DNA of 64,000 nucleotides from the NCBI RefSeq assembly GCF_001975785.1, contig NZ_MSFI01000005.1, positions 51,944-115,943 of the forward strand, given 5' to 3'. The notes beneath the pieces are model-generated. The model was given only the letters and a program-made list of their open reading frames with translations. It was not told the DNA's origin and searched no databases. The stretch comes from Domibacillus epiphyticus (lineage in GTDB: Bacteria; Bacillota; Bacilli; Bacillales; Domibacillaceae). Below, one piece after another: positions 1 through 8,998 of this stretch. The stretch's first letter is position 1, and each line of letters begins with the position of its first letter. The position numbers and the translations under genes were made by a program.

Positions 1-1299
1 TCCAGTCCATTAGGCGTTGCAATCGCATGGCTCCTGACTGGTTTTGGGGTATTAATGATCGCATTAGTATTCGGCACATTATCCAACCGTAAACCCGAAT
101 TAACGGGCGGACCCCAGAGCTATGCTCAAGCTTTGTTTAGCTCTCCCAAGCATGGAAAAACAGCCGGGTTTGCAATGGTTTGGGGCTACTGGGTAGCCAA
201 TTGGATTAGCAATGTAGCTATTATTACTAGTTTTGCCGGCTATTTGTCAACCTTCTTTCCCGTTATGAGAAGCGAGTCGATTCTTTTTTCTGTCGGATCT
301 CAGGAAATTGCCACTGGAAGAGCCGTCACGTTTTTCGTCTGCAGCTTTTTGCTGTGGGGCACTCATTTTATACTGATGACTAGTATTAAAAGTGCCGGTA
401 AGTTAAACTTCGTGGCCACCGCTTCAAAAGTAATCGGATTCATGCTTGTGATTACGGCTGCTCTTTTCGCATTTGAACTGTCCACAATCGGTGATATATA
501 TACTCCGACAGTAGGTGCTGATGGTGAATCACATGACCTGTTAAGTCAAGTCAACATGGCTGCCATATCCACTCTTTGGGCTTTTGTAGGCATTGAGTCT
601 GCCGTCATTCTATCCGGACGTGCAAAATCGCAGCGTGATGTAAGCCGGGCAACTGTGACTGGCCTTCTCATTGCGCTTGGTATTTACATGGCGATTACGT
701 TACTAATCATGGGGGTGCTGCCTCAGGATGTACTAAAATCGTCCGATAAACCGTTTGTAGATGCTCTATCCGTTTTAATTGGAGATACAGGCGCAGCCAT
801 TATGGCTCTATTAGCAGTCATTTCATTATTCGGTTCTACGATCGGATGGATATTGTTAAGTTCAGAGGTTCCTTATAATGCAGCAAAGGCGGGCATCTTC
901 CCTGCTTACTTTGCAAAGTTAAATAAAAGAGGAAGTCCTGTCAGAGCGTTGACTGTAACGAATATGATGTCCCAACTATTTATTTTTTCGACCATTTCAG
1001 GGACTATTAGTGAAGCTTATACATTCCTGACAACATCCGCTACACTCGCCTATTTAATACCGTATTTAGTTTCTTCTGCTTTCCTTTTAAAAATGGTTAT
1101 AAAAAGAGATACATTCAATCCAGGTGAAAAATCACGTTTATTGAACGGCTTTATTGCTGCGACCGCTTTTCTATACTCCCTTTGGGTCATCAAGTCTGGA
1201 ACAGCAGATTGGACAACGTTTAGTTTAGGGATTGGCTTATTCTTATTGGGCGTGATTCTTTATCCTCTTCTTATCCGACTTCGATACATTAAACCATAA
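1..1299 (+). CDS. APC-family amino acid antiporter (5' end outside window)
   Basis: Integral membrane amino acid transporter of the APC superfamily, most like basic amino acid/polyamine or arginine:ornithine antiporters. The frame is open from base 1 (reading SSPLGVAIAW...), so the start codon and first membrane segments lie upstream of the window. About ten hydrophobic segments remain, with the family-typical GGPQSYAQ stretch after the second helix and a central FVGIESAVILSGRAKS segment typical of this group. It ends at a TAA and is followed by a hairpin terminator shared with the convergent permease. Substrate is inferred from family only. Confidence 0.85.
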   Translation, partial: SSPLGVAIAWLLTGFGVLMIALVFGTLSNRKPELTGGPQSYAQALFSSPKHGKTAGFAMVWGYWVANWISNVAIITSFAGYLSTFFPVMRSESILFSVGSQEIATGRAVTFFVCSFLLWGTHFILMTSIKSAGKLNFVATASKVIGFMLVITAALFAFELSTIGDIYTPTVGADGESHDLLSQVNMAAISTLWAFVGIESAVILSGRAKSQRDVSRATVTGLLIALGIYMAITLLIMGVLPQDVLKSSDKPFVDALSVLIGDTGAAIMALLAVISLFGSTIGWILLSSEVPYNAAKAGIFPAYFAKLNKRGSPVRALTVTNMMSQLFIFSTISGTISEAYTFLTTSATLAYLIPYLVSSAFLLKMVIKRDTFNPGEKSRLLNGFIAATAFLYSLWVIKSGTADWTTFSLGIGLFLLGVILYPLLIRLRYIKP

Positions 1300-1316
1300 T
1301 TTCCAACCCAACATTC

Positions 1317-1348
1317 AAAGAGCAGCTTATATTACAAGGCTGCTCTTT
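1317..1348. terminator. Bidirectional terminator between convergent permeases
   Basis: Ten-base arms AAAGAGCAGC/GCTGCTCTTT around a 12-base loop, with T-runs in both directions. It serves the antiporter on the left and the minus-strand permease on the right. Confidence 0.8.
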
Positions 1349-1356
1349 TTCAATCT

Positions 1357-2757
1357 TTACTTATTTAACTTAGATCCTTTTTGTGAATATAAGAAATAAA
1401 TGACTACTCCGATAGCTAACCAGATACCAAAACGGATCCATGTAGAAGCGCCGAGCTGCAGAATCAAGAATCCGCAAAATAAAATCGCTAGTCCCGGTAT
1501 AAGCGGAACAGCCGGACAACGGAACGCACGCTTTAAATCAGGCTGTTTTACTCTTAAGACAATAACCGCGATCGAAATTAAAATAAAGGCAGAGAGCGTT
1601 CCGATATTTACCAGTTTTGCTAACTCGTCAAGCGGGATCAGTGCCCCCATAAGCGCTGCGACTAATCCAAAAAACCAGGTTGCTTTGTATGGTGTATGGT
1701 ATTTCTTATGAATTTCAGAAAGAATCGGCGGCATTAACCCATCCCTCGACATGGAAAATATGACACGTGTCTGACCATATAACATCACCAGCATAACAGT
1801 TGTCATACCGATGATTGCACCAAGGTCGATAACTCCTGCTGCCCAATCTTGACCGGCTGCTTGTAAAGGCAGCGAGATGGGGTGAGCTACTCCTTCAAAT
1901 CGCTGATACGGGACTACACCTGTCATGATGGCTGAAACGATGACATACAGTAATGTACAAATAAATAATGAGGAAAGAATCCCAATAGGCAAATCTCTTT
2001 TCGGATTTTTTGTTTCCTCTGCCGCTGATGCAATGGCATCAAAACCAATAAACGCAAAAAACACAAGCGCGGCCGCTGCAAATACACCATCAAAACCAAA
2101 GGGCATAAACGGCGCCCAGTTTCCCGGTTTTACATAACCCACAGCAACCGCAATAAATAACAACACAACCGCCACTTTAATGATAACCATAATGTTATTG
2201 GCTCTTTTAGATTGTTTGATGCCAACTGACAACAAAAATGCAATAATCATGACAATTAAAAATGCCGGAAGATTAAAGTAGGTTGTTGCACCCTCAATGG
2301 TACCTGGAGCAGAAGTCAAAGCAGCCGGAATATGCAGCCCGAAACCTCCGAGCAGCGATTGAAAATAACCTGACCAGCCCACCGACACAGCACTTACTGC
2401 CAATAAATACTCAAGCACTAAATCCCACCCGATGATAAACGCCATAAATTCCCCGAGGGTCGTATAAGTGTATGTGTAGACGGATCCGGATACCGGTACA
2501 GTGGAAGCAAATTCCGCATAAGCTAAAGCGGCAAACAAACAAGCTAACCCTGCAATGACAAAAGAAAGAATGAGCGCCGGTCCTGCTGTTAAAGCACCCG
2601 TTCCTGTTAATACGAAGATGCCCGTTCCAATGATCGCCCCGATACCCAGCATTGTTAAATCAAATGCGCCCATTTCTTTCTTCAGTGCATCCTCTTTAGG
2701 CTGCTTTCCATCTAATAAATCGCTAATGCTTTTTTTACGAAATAATGGATTCCCCAT
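1357..2757 (-). CDS. Amino acid permease, cationic amino acid transporter type (YfnA-like)
   Basis: Twelve-helix APC-superfamily permease of 466 residues, close to the usual length of Bacillus YfnA-type transporters. Visible motifs are the helix-1 glycine motif GIGAIIGTGIFVLTG (about residue 37), the helix-2 region and FIGFDAIASAAEE near residue 237, the conserved stretch of cationic amino acid transporters. The short hydrophilic N-terminus (MGNPLFRKKS) is typical of the family. It is monocistronic, between a shared terminator downstream and a 345-base intergenic region upstream. The exact substrate cannot be read from sequence. Confidence 0.88.
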   Translation of the reverse strand: MGNPLFRKKSISDLLDGKQPKEDALKKEMGAFDLTMLGIGAIIGTGIFVLTGTGALTAGPALILSFVIAGLACLFAALAYAEFASTVPVSGSVYTYTYTTLGEFMAFIIGWDLVLEYLLAVSAVSVGWSGYFQSLLGGFGLHIPAALTSAPGTIEGATTYFNLPAFLIVMIIAFLLSVGIKQSKRANNIMVIIKVAVVLLFIAVAVGYVKPGNWAPFMPFGFDGVFAAAALVFFAFIGFDAIASAAEETKNPKRDLPIGILSSLFICTLLYVIVSAIMTGVVPYQRFEGVAHPISLPLQAAGQDWAAGVIDLGAIIGMTTVMLVMLYGQTRVIFSMSRDGLMPPILSEIHKKYHTPYKATWFFGLVAALMGALIPLDELAKLVNIGTLSAFILISIAVIVLRVKQPDLKRAFRCPAVPLIPGLAILFCGFLILQLGASTWIRFGIWLAIGVVIYFLYSQKGSKLNK

Positions 2758-3102
2758 ATAAAGATACCCTCACTTTCAAAACATTTCATTATATAAAAAT
2801 AACGTTTTTTCGCTATAAACTATTCGAAAAACTTTGTCATTAATCATGTCCATGTCTACAACTTCTATTCATTCTCTATTCGAATCAGTCTTATTAAAAG
2901 CAGAGACTTAATAACCATTCAAGTACTGCCAATAAAATTCGTAGTAATAGGCATACCATTGAGACAGCGCCTATAGCTAAATTGTTTAAATTTAGGGGGG
3001 ACTTGGTCCATACTAAGGTGAGCGAAATTATTGGGAATAATTAAAGGGAAATATAAACATTTTTGTTATATTATAAATTTGATTCCGAAAAGAAGGTGCC
3101 AA
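2758..3102. other. Intergenic region between divergent permease and hydrolase
   Basis: About 345 bases without a supported gene. It should carry the promoters of both flanking divergent genes. A TATAAT-like hexamer for the minus-strand permease lies near 2790, without a good -35. An inverted repeat ATAGGC...GCCTAT lies at about 2948-2974 without a T-run. I see no recognisable riboswitch. Confidence 0.5.
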
Positions 3103-3981
3103 ATGAAACAGCAGTCGATATACAAAAGTGAAGAAGGCAGGAAAAAAATTCTCGAGCATTATGAATCATACCTGAAGTCTTTTGATACGATTATTGAGAG
3201 AGTGTATGTCAAAACCCGCTTTGGGAAGACGCATATGTTAGTTGCTGGACCGGAGGATGGAAAACCCGTTTTCATCTTACAAGGAGGAAACTGTATCAAT
3301 CCCATGACATTATCATGGTTCACTTCTTTGTTTAAAACGTACCGAATATATGCGGCGGATACAATCGGACATCCAGGTTATAGTGATGAAACAAGGATTT
3401 CACCAAAAGATGAAAGCTTTCCCTTATGGATTTCTGATTTAATGAACCATTTCAATGTGAATAAAAGCGCATTTATCGGTGCCTCATATGGTGCCGGTAT
3501 TATTTTAAGAATGGCTGCGTATATGCCGGATAAAATTGCCTGTTCCGTCCTCGTTTCACCGTCTGGAATAAAGATAGGCTCTAAAAGCAAGTTAATGAAA
3601 AAAGTCGTACTTCCATTCCTTATTTACAAGGCGCGTTCATCTGAAAATCAGTTAAAAAAAATTACGGATGTGATGTCGATAAACAGCATGAAGGAAGAAG
3701 ATAAACAAATAATTTGGGAGATTATTAAACATGTAAAGCTCGAAAAGGAGATGCCTAAATTATTGACAAAGGCGGAGCTGGCAAATTCCCCCTCTCCAAC
3801 AATGATCATCGCAGGTATAAAAGACATATTCTTCCCTGAAGAACTGGTCTTGAAAAAAGCAAAAGAAATTATTCCAAACTTACCGGTGTTCTATTCATAT
3901 AATATGGGCCACTTCCCATCTGAAAAGTTTATAATTAAAATTAATGACAATGCAGAAGAGTTTTTGAGCTTGTATTATTAA
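3103..3981 (+). CDS. Alpha/beta hydrolase
   Basis: Alpha/beta-hydrolase fold protein of 292 residues. The nucleophile elbow GASYG gives the serine, with the oxyanion region around LQGGNCINP. A late catalytic histidine is likely in YNMGHFPSE, and an acid in AGIKDIFFP. The frame extends further upstream, but ATG at 3103 is chosen because AGAAGG lies seven bases before it and the extra N-terminal residues look like untranslated leader. Adenine-rich codon use differs slightly from the housekeeping genes further right. A YjbQ-family gene follows 25 bases later and could be co-transcribed. Substrate unknown. Confidence 0.85.
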   Translation: MKQQSIYKSEEGRKKILEHYESYLKSFDTIIERVYVKTRFGKTHMLVAGPEDGKPVFILQGGNCINPMTLSWFTSLFKTYRIYAADTIGHPGYSDETRISPKDESFPLWISDLMNHFNVNKSAFIGASYGAGIILRMAAYMPDKIACSVLVSPSGIKIGSKSKLMKKVVLPFLIYKARSSENQLKKITDVMSINSMKEEDKQIIWEIIKHVKLEKEMPKLLTKAELANSPSPTMIIAGIKDIFFPEELVLKKAKEIIPNLPVFYSYNMGHFPSEKFIIKINDNAEEFLSLYY

Positions 3982-4006
3982 CGCTTTTTTAGAAAGGATG
4001 AGGTAA

Positions 4007-4402
4007 ATGGAGAAACGATTTTCATTACATACCGCGGAACGGGATCAAATGATTGACATTACCTCCATAATTGAAGAATGGATACGGGAACAAGGTGTTG
4101 AAAATGGAATTGTCATAGTGTCGTCCCTTCATACGACAGCTGGCATTACCGTTAACGAGAACGCAGATCCCGATGTAAAAAAGGACATGCTTATGCGTTT
4201 GGATGAAGTATACCCATGGGAGCACCCAAAAGACCGGCATGGGGAAGGAAATACTGCCGCTCATTTAAAAACCAGTACAGTGGGACACGCCCAGACTCTT
4301 ATTATATCAAATGGAAATCTTGTTCTCGGAACATGGCAGGGAATTTATTTTTGTGAATTTGACGGACCGAGAAAACGAGAATTTCTTGTGAAAATCATAT
4401 AA
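4007..4402 (+). CDS. YjbQ family protein (UPF0047, secondary thiamine-phosphate synthase type)
   Basis: Single-domain YjbQ/UPF0047 protein of 131 residues, the normal family size. Signature features are [16 protein letters not shown] in the first third, a [16 protein letters not shown] histidine-rich stretch, and the C-terminal [15 protein letters not shown]. Members can complement thiamine phosphate synthase loss weakly; the true role is unsettled. ATG at 4007 has a good AAAGGATGAGG site. A strong hairpin terminator follows at 4417. Its neighbours give no metabolic clue. Confidence 0.9.
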   Translation: MEKRFSLHTAERDQMIDITSIIEEWIREQGVENGIVIVSSLHTTAGITVNENADPDVKKDMLMRLDEVYPWEHPKDRHGEGNTAAHLKTSTVGHAQTLIISNGNLVLGTWQGIYFCEFDGPRKREFLVKII

Positions 4403-4416
4403 AAACAAATCAAAAA

Positions 4417-4458
4417 GGCAAGTGAACAGCGTTCCTCCCGCAACGCTGTCCACTTGCC
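4417..4458. terminator. Strong hairpin terminator after the YjbQ gene
   Basis: Seventeen-base perfect arms (GGCAAGTGAACAGCGTT and its complement) with an 8-base loop. A-rich left flank and T-containing right flank let it work in both directions, also ending the minus-strand ABC operon. Confidence 0.8.
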
Positions 4459-4569
4459 CTAATTTTCCTACAAGCAGCTCTCATCTTCCAATGAACAGCT
4501 GGAACACTTGATATCCCCCTGCGCATTTAAATACTCCCCTGCATGTAAGCTGTATATATGCGTTTTTCT

Positions 4570-5325
4570 TTATGAACGTGGCGCCCAGGAGGCAAATCGT
4601 TTCTTTAAAGGCTGAAGCAAAACAAGTTCGAAGAATAATGCCATTAATCCGATTGTAATAATGCCCACCATGACTAACGAAGAATTTGCCATTTGACCGC
4701 TTGTCGAAATAAGCCAGCCAATCCCAGCGTCCCCGCCGATCATCTCTGCAGCGACTAAAGAACGCCATGCAATGCCAAAACCAACTATTACACCGCTAAA
4801 AGCAGACGGCATAACTTCCGGCAAATACACATAACGTGCTAATTGGAAACGATTTGCACCAAAGCTTAATGCGGCTCTTATATGGGACTGTTTAATTAAT
4901 TCCATCCCTTGAATCACATTTACAAGTATCGGGAAAAAAGCAGCCATTACGATGACAGCAATCATCGGGGCATTTCCTAAATCAAGCAAAAGGATAAACA
5001 AAGGCGCCCAAGCCATCGGAGGCGTTGCCTGAAAAAAGGACACGATCGGACTTAAAAACAAACGGAAAGGCCTGCTTAGCCCCGCCAGTGTGCCGACAAT
5101 AAAAGCACTAACAGCGGCAATACTAAACCCGATCCCTAATCGGTATAAACTAATTCCAACATGATCATAAAATTCCGCAGACGCCAATTGTACAGAAAAT
5201 TCTTTAATGACTATGATAGGTCCCGGAAAAATAAGATCTGGATAGCGGCTTGCGATCGCTATCCAGACAAGAAATAGAAACGGAATTGACAAACTTCCCC
5301 ATAACCACTTTTTCAAGTCAGTCAT
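4570..5325 (-). CDS. ABC transporter permease, nitrate/sulfonate/taurine type
   Basis: Membrane subunit of an ABC importer, 251 residues, about six helices. The BPD-type inner-membrane motif is visible as AALSFGANRFQLARYVYLPEVMPS (the EAA loop contacting the ATPase). Family resemblance is to SsuC/TauC. It starts one base after the stop of the binding-protein gene, so the two are translationally linked. It is the last gene of a three-gene operon (ATPase, binding protein, permease). The ligand could be an aliphatic sulfonate, nitrate or a thiamine-pyrimidine compound; sequence alone does not decide. Confidence 0.88.
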   Translation of the reverse strand: MTDLKKWLWGSLSIPFLFLVWIAIASRYPDLIFPGPIIVIKEFSVQLASAEFYDHVGISLYRLGIGFSIAAVSAFIVGTLAGLSRPFRLFLSPIVSFFQATPPMAWAPLFILLLDLGNAPMIAVIVMAAFFPILVNVIQGMELIKQSHIRAALSFGANRFQLARYVYLPEVMPSAFSGVIVGFGIAWRSLVAAEMIGGDAGIGWLISTSGQMANSSLVMVGIITIGLMALFFELVLLQPLKKRFASWAPRS

Positions 5326-5326
5326 C

Positions 5327-6340
5327 TTACTTTACCCAATCCTTATCAAACATCGACTCTACGTTAAACGGTTTATCAATCATTTTTAACTCGTAATTCA
5401 TGTCTGCCACTTCTTGATAAAATGTAAAATCTTCTTCTGTTATCTTATCATTGAATTGATGACGCTCTAACGCTTTTAGCAAAACGTCTTTTGCATCCCA
5501 TGCTTTCCCGCTTTGATCCGTGATGCCTGGAACATTATAGTTTTTCACAAGAATATCAGCAGCCTCGTCTTTATTATCTTGAATAAATTGAATCGATTCT
5601 TTATGGCCGGCCATAAATTTCTCTACAGTCTCGGGTTGATTGCTCAACAAGTCATTCGTCGCTAAGATCACAAGTGCAGGATCCGGCATTTCCTTCAATA
5701 CTTTTAAGCCACGCAATTCAGCTATCGATAAAAAAGGCTCAGCCGCTACAGCAGCATCGATACTTCCTTTGTTAATGGCCTGCTCCATCACAGGCATTTG
5801 CATTTGAGTAATCGATACTTCGGACTCTGCTACCTTTGCTTCAGGTAGTACTAAGCCCCTTAACAAGATATCTGCTCCGCTCCCTTTTACAATAGAGCCG
5901 ATTTTTTTCCCTTTTAAGTCTTCTACACTTTCAATGCCGGAATCAGGGTTAACCATCAAACCGAATTTTCCATCACTTACCTTCGCAATGGCTTTTATTT
6001 CAGCCCCTCTTGAAACCCAGTTCACAGCTGCCGGAACACCAGCATAGGCGATATCTAATTTCCCTGACGATAACGCTTTGTATAAATCTGGTCCATTTGA
6101 AAATGAATAAAATTCACTTTTCAATCCTTGTTCATCAATTAATTTTTTATTTTCCGCTACAACCGCAGGTGCATTGGACAAAATATTTACATATCCGATG
6201 CGGATTGTTTCACCCGAAGTTTCTTCTGCTGTCTGGTCCTTCTCAGAAGTACTGCCGCATCCTGCAAGAATTACTGTGAAGATCATTAAAATCATCAAAA
6301 AACGAAATGTATGCATTTTCTTTGCTGTTAAGTTTTTCAC
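5327..6340 (-). CDS. ABC transporter substrate-binding lipoprotein, nitrate/sulfonate type
   Basis: Extracytoplasmic binding protein of 337 residues, NMT1/SsuA-like fold. The N-terminus has a lysine-rich n-region, a hydrophobic stretch and a lipobox (VILAGC), so it should be lipid-anchored after Lgt processing. Typical motifs include IRIGYVNILSNAP at the mature N-terminus and LDIAYAGVPAAVNW in the first lobe. The start is a GTG at 6340, seven bases after GGAGG. Second gene of the operon. Confidence 0.88.
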   Translation of the reverse strand: MKNLTAKKMHTFRFLMILMIFTVILAGCGSTSEKDQTAEETSGETIRIGYVNILSNAPAVVAENKKLIDEQGLKSEFYSFSNGPDLYKALSSGKLDIAYAGVPAAVNWVSRGAEIKAIAKVSDGKFGLMVNPDSGIESVEDLKGKKIGSIVKGSGADILLRGLVLPEAKVAESEVSITQMQMPVMEQAINKGSIDAAVAAEPFLSIAELRGLKVLKEMPDPALVILATNDLLSNQPETVEKFMAGHKESIQFIQDNKDEAADILVKNYNVPGITDQSGKAWDAKDVLLKALERHQFNDKITEEDFTFYQEVADMNYELKMIDKPFNVESMFDKDWVK

Positions 6341-6356
6341 TTTTTTTCCTCCATTC

Positions 6357-7154
6357 TTAAATACCTGAACCTGATTGTTCCCCTTTGTAAACGTGACCCT
6401 CTTTCAAGTTTTGAATCAGCTGTCTTTTATATTCATTAAATGCCGGTGTTAACCGCATCTCTAGATTGCGCGGGCGAGGCAATGAAACGTTTATCATATC
6501 AAGGATCGCTCCCCCGCCATTTTGCATTACAACCACATGGTCTGATAAATAAACTGCTTCATCTATGCTATGTGTCACTAATACGATCGTCATACCCGTT
6601 TTTTCCTGAATCCTCATCAATTCATCCTGCATGTTTTCTCTCGTTTGTGCATCAAGAGCACTAAATGGCTCATCCATCAGCAAGATTTCAGGATTGGTTA
6701 CGAGCGTTCGCGCAATCGCTACACGCTGTTTCATCCCACCGGATAAATCATGAATGCTTGCTTTCTCATAACCGGAAAGACCGACTAATTGAATAGCCTC
6801 CATACTTTTTTCGAATCGATCCTTCTTATCCATACTCTGTATTTTCAAACCGAAAGCTACATTGTCAATGACATTGAGCCACGGAAAAAGCGCCAAATCC
6901 TGGAATACAACCGCCCGATCCGGGCCGGGTTTTTTAACAGGTGTTTTGTTTACGTATATGTCTCCGCTTGTAGGCTGAATAAATCCCGCAATGACATTCA
7001 ATAAAGAACTTTTCCCGCAGCCGCTGGGTCCAACAATACTGACAAATTCACCCTTTTTAATATTGAGGGAAACATCTTTAAATATGGTCCTCTTCCCGTC
7101 ATAAGAAAGATTTAACTGGTTTATGGTTAATTTATCATTTAACTCTTTTTCCAT
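6357..7154 (-). CDS. ABC transporter ATP-binding protein, nitrate/sulfonate type
   Basis: Nucleotide-binding subunit, 265 residues from ATG at 7154. A GTG directly before it lies too close to AGGAG. Walker A is GPSGCGKSS, the Q-loop VFQDLALFPW, the ABC signature LSGGMKQR, Walker B ILLMDEPF with SALD, and the switch histidine VTHSIDEA. First gene of the operon. The C-terminal 60 residues resemble the regulatory tail of SsuB/TauB proteins. Confidence 0.9.
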   Translation of the reverse strand: MEKELNDKLTINQLNLSYDGKRTIFKDVSLNIKKGEFVSIVGPSGCGKSSLLNVIAGFIQPTSGDIYVNKTPVKKPGPDRAVVFQDLALFPWLNVIDNVAFGLKIQSMDKKDRFEKSMEAIQLVGLSGYEKASIHDLSGGMKQRVAIARTLVTNPEILLMDEPFSALDAQTRENMQDELMRIQEKTGMTIVLVTHSIDEAVYLSDHVVVMQNGGGAILDMINVSLPRPRNLEMRLTPAFNEYKRQLIQNLKEGHVYKGEQSGSGI

Positions 7155-7387
7155 CACGATCTCCTTTCCTGCAGTTTAATTCCCACTAATTTTATACGAT
7201 ATCCTAAATTAGACTGTAACAATATGTTTAGGCAAATTCAACTCTAAATTTCGACAATTTCCGACTATAAATTTAAGAAATTATACGGAATCATCTGGAT
7301 TCGTCCAGCGCTAGTAGTATTATTCCCAAAAACCTTCCTCATCTACCTATTCCCTGCATCGTATTTTTTTCAGCCTTATCATTTGAA

Positions 7388-7425
7388 TGTTACATAAATA
7401 CATGTTACGCTAGTATTATGTAACA
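7388..7425. repeat. ATGTTACAT repeat cluster upstream of the recombinase-like gene
   Basis: TGTTACATAAATAC at 7388-7401 is an imperfect inverted repeat of GTATTATGTAACA at 7413-7425, with a third half-site ATGTTAC at 7402-7408 in the middle. The three boxes are spaced by about 15 bases. The cluster ends 15 bases before the recombinase ATG and overlaps the expected promoter. It may be an operator or a recombinase binding site. Confidence 0.5.
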
Positions 7426-7440
7426 TAAGGGGAGAAGAAA

Positions 7441-7980
7441 ATGGAATATGTAAATCCGATAAAAAACATCGAAAAAATACAATTAATTAAGGAAATATTA
7501 AAAAAACAATCAAGCCGGGATTTCGTCTTGTTTGTATTGGGCATTAACACAGGACTTAAAATCAGCACTCTTTTATCCTTAAAAATTAATCAATTAGTCG
7601 ATGAAAATGGAGAGATACACTCTTTTCTTCAAATTGACAATCAATGTGTTTACCTTAACGACCAGGTGAAAGCAGCTTTACAGTTACACTTGAATCATTC
7701 TACTCCTCCTGTTGACAGTTATCTTTTTAAATCGCCAAAAAGCGAGTCGCCTATTTCGCGTCAGCAGGCTTATCGCGTTATCAATGAAGCAGCTAGAAAA
7801 GCCGGAATTCGTGATCAAATTGGCACCCATACTTTAAGAAAAACTTTCGGCTACCACGCTTATATAAAAGGAGTCGCTATTTCACTGATTCAAGAAAGAT
7901 TTCATCACGCTTCCCCATCGGAAACGTTTCGATATATCGGAATGGATGAGACAAAACAGAAAATAGATGTAAATCTATAA
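7441..7980 (+). CDS. Short tyrosine-recombinase (phage integrase family) protein, catalytic domain only
   Basis: 179-residue protein with only the C-terminal catalytic domain of tyrosine recombinases; the N-terminal core-binding domain is missing. HTLRKTFGYHAY carries box II histidine and arginine, FHHASP the third histidine position, and FRYIGM the tyrosine. The box I arginine, normally in GLRIS, is lysine here (GLKIS). Similar short proteins exist in Bacillus (YoeC type) and their function is unclear. RBS AAGGGGAG precedes ATG at 7441. Loss of the box I arginine normally cripples strand cleavage, so it may act as a DNA-binding protein or be decaying. Confidence 0.8.
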   Translation: MEYVNPIKNIEKIQLIKEILKKQSSRDFVLFVLGINTGLKISTLLSLKINQLVDENGEIHSFLQIDNQCVYLNDQVKAALQLHLNHSTPPVDSYLFKSPKSESPISRQQAYRVINEAARKAGIRDQIGTHTLRKTFGYHAYIKGVAISLIQERFHHASPSETFRYIGMDETKQKIDVNL

Positions 7981-8004
7981 AAATCAGCTGACAGAAAATT
8001 AAAA

Positions 8005-8033
8005 AGAGCCTTAAGAAAAATTCTTAAGACTCT
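8005..8033 (-). terminator. Terminator of the universal stress protein gene
   Basis: Hairpin AGAGTCTTAAGA/TCTTAAGGCTCT (one G-T pair) followed on the minus strand by five Ts. Confidence 0.75.
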
Positions 8034-8060
8034 GCAAAATGTTATCGCGTTTATTTCATT

Positions 8061-8741
8061 TTATAGGTTCTCTTCTTTTATAGAAGAGTGGATGGAAGTA
8101 GGTTCCGTGATCTTATCATCTGTTACATGAAGCTGACACGTTTTATTATCTTTCATAAACTTGAATACGCCATTATTAAAATCGGTTCCGGTTTCTTTGT
8201 AAAAGATTCCTTCATGAATGACTTCGTCGGAATAAGTAAAACTAATACGGTGTCCTTTATCATCTTTAATTAAATAAGCTCTCGTTCCATTCTCGAAGAG
8301 GTTGTCATCGTCTTCAACAGAGCGGTCGATGGACACTACGTGGAAATCGACAAAAGAGATTTCACGGAGCAGCATATTGACAAAAGATCCTTTTTTAATC
8401 TCCTCCCATCGACTTTGAGGAGACTGTCCCAAAATAATTTGTGTGATATTTAATTCACGGGCAACTTCCGCAATGACCTTAACAGCCGGTCTCTTTTCGT
8501 TATCACGGATAATCAACTCCTCAGCACCGAGCTCTTCCGCAAGGAGTTTCCACTGATCAATATAAGCGGCTTTATCCGCGCTTAGTTCCTCTTGAGGAAG
8601 TGAATCAACAGTTAGAATATATAGCGGGCAATCAAGCATATTGGCAATTTTGCAGCCGCGTTTAATCAACCGCTCGCCATTTGGACCATAATACGCACAG
8701 ACTAATATGCTTTCATCCATACGGGCTCTCAATTTTTTCAA
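8061..8741 (-). CDS. Universal stress protein domain protein, KdpD-USP type
   Basis: 226-residue cytoplasmic protein. Residues 10-140 form a USP domain closest to that inside KdpD potassium sensors: MDESILVCAYYGPNGERLIKRG at the start, then ILGQSPQSRWEEIKKGS, the nucleotide-loop region, and NMLLRE. The following 80 residues have no domain I recognise and hold a hydrophilic beta-rich tail. Start is TTG at 8741 after GGTGGGAC; ATG at 8720 is an alternative without a good RBS. It is divergent from the mrp operon, which suggests a role in cation or osmotic stress; that is inference. Confidence 0.75.
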   Translation of the reverse strand: MKKLRARMDESILVCAYYGPNGERLIKRGCKIANMLDCPLYILTVDSLPQEELSADKAAYIDQWKLLAEELGAEELIIRDNEKRPAVKVIAEVARELNITQIILGQSPQSRWEEIKKGSFVNMLLREISFVDFHVVSIDRSVEDDDNLFENGTRAYLIKDDKGHRISFTYSDEVIHEGIFYKETGTDFNNGVFKFMKDNKTCQLHVTDDKITEPTSIHSSIKEENL

Positions 8742-8927
8742 AGCTGTCCCACCTCTATTTACATGTTTTGAAATTTTTTTTAATTTGCTTTATTGTACTT
8801 CGATCTATAAATGGAAACAAATACATTATAGATATTTTTATTATCCCGAGTGTAAGAATATAGGGGACTTAAGGATATTTCAACCCCTAATTTATTTTTT
8901 TGTTCTTTTTTATTATATTCCCCTTAT

Positions 8928-8956
8928 TCGACAAGCCTTACAAGTATTCGTTTTAT
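8928..8956 (+). promoter_or_regulatory. Possible mrp operon promoter
   Basis: TCGACA at 8928-8933, 17-base spacer, TTTTAT at 8951-8956; an overlapping TATATA box lies just downstream. The -10 match is mediocre, so this is a candidate only. Confidence 0.35.
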
Positions 8957-8998
8957 ATATAAAGTTATTACAAAAAAATCAGTTAGGAGGGACTCGAT

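Noticed and set aside
2758..3102. Riboswitch or T-box in the leader between permease and hydrolase
   Set aside because: No conserved core motif or terminator pair found by eye on either strand.
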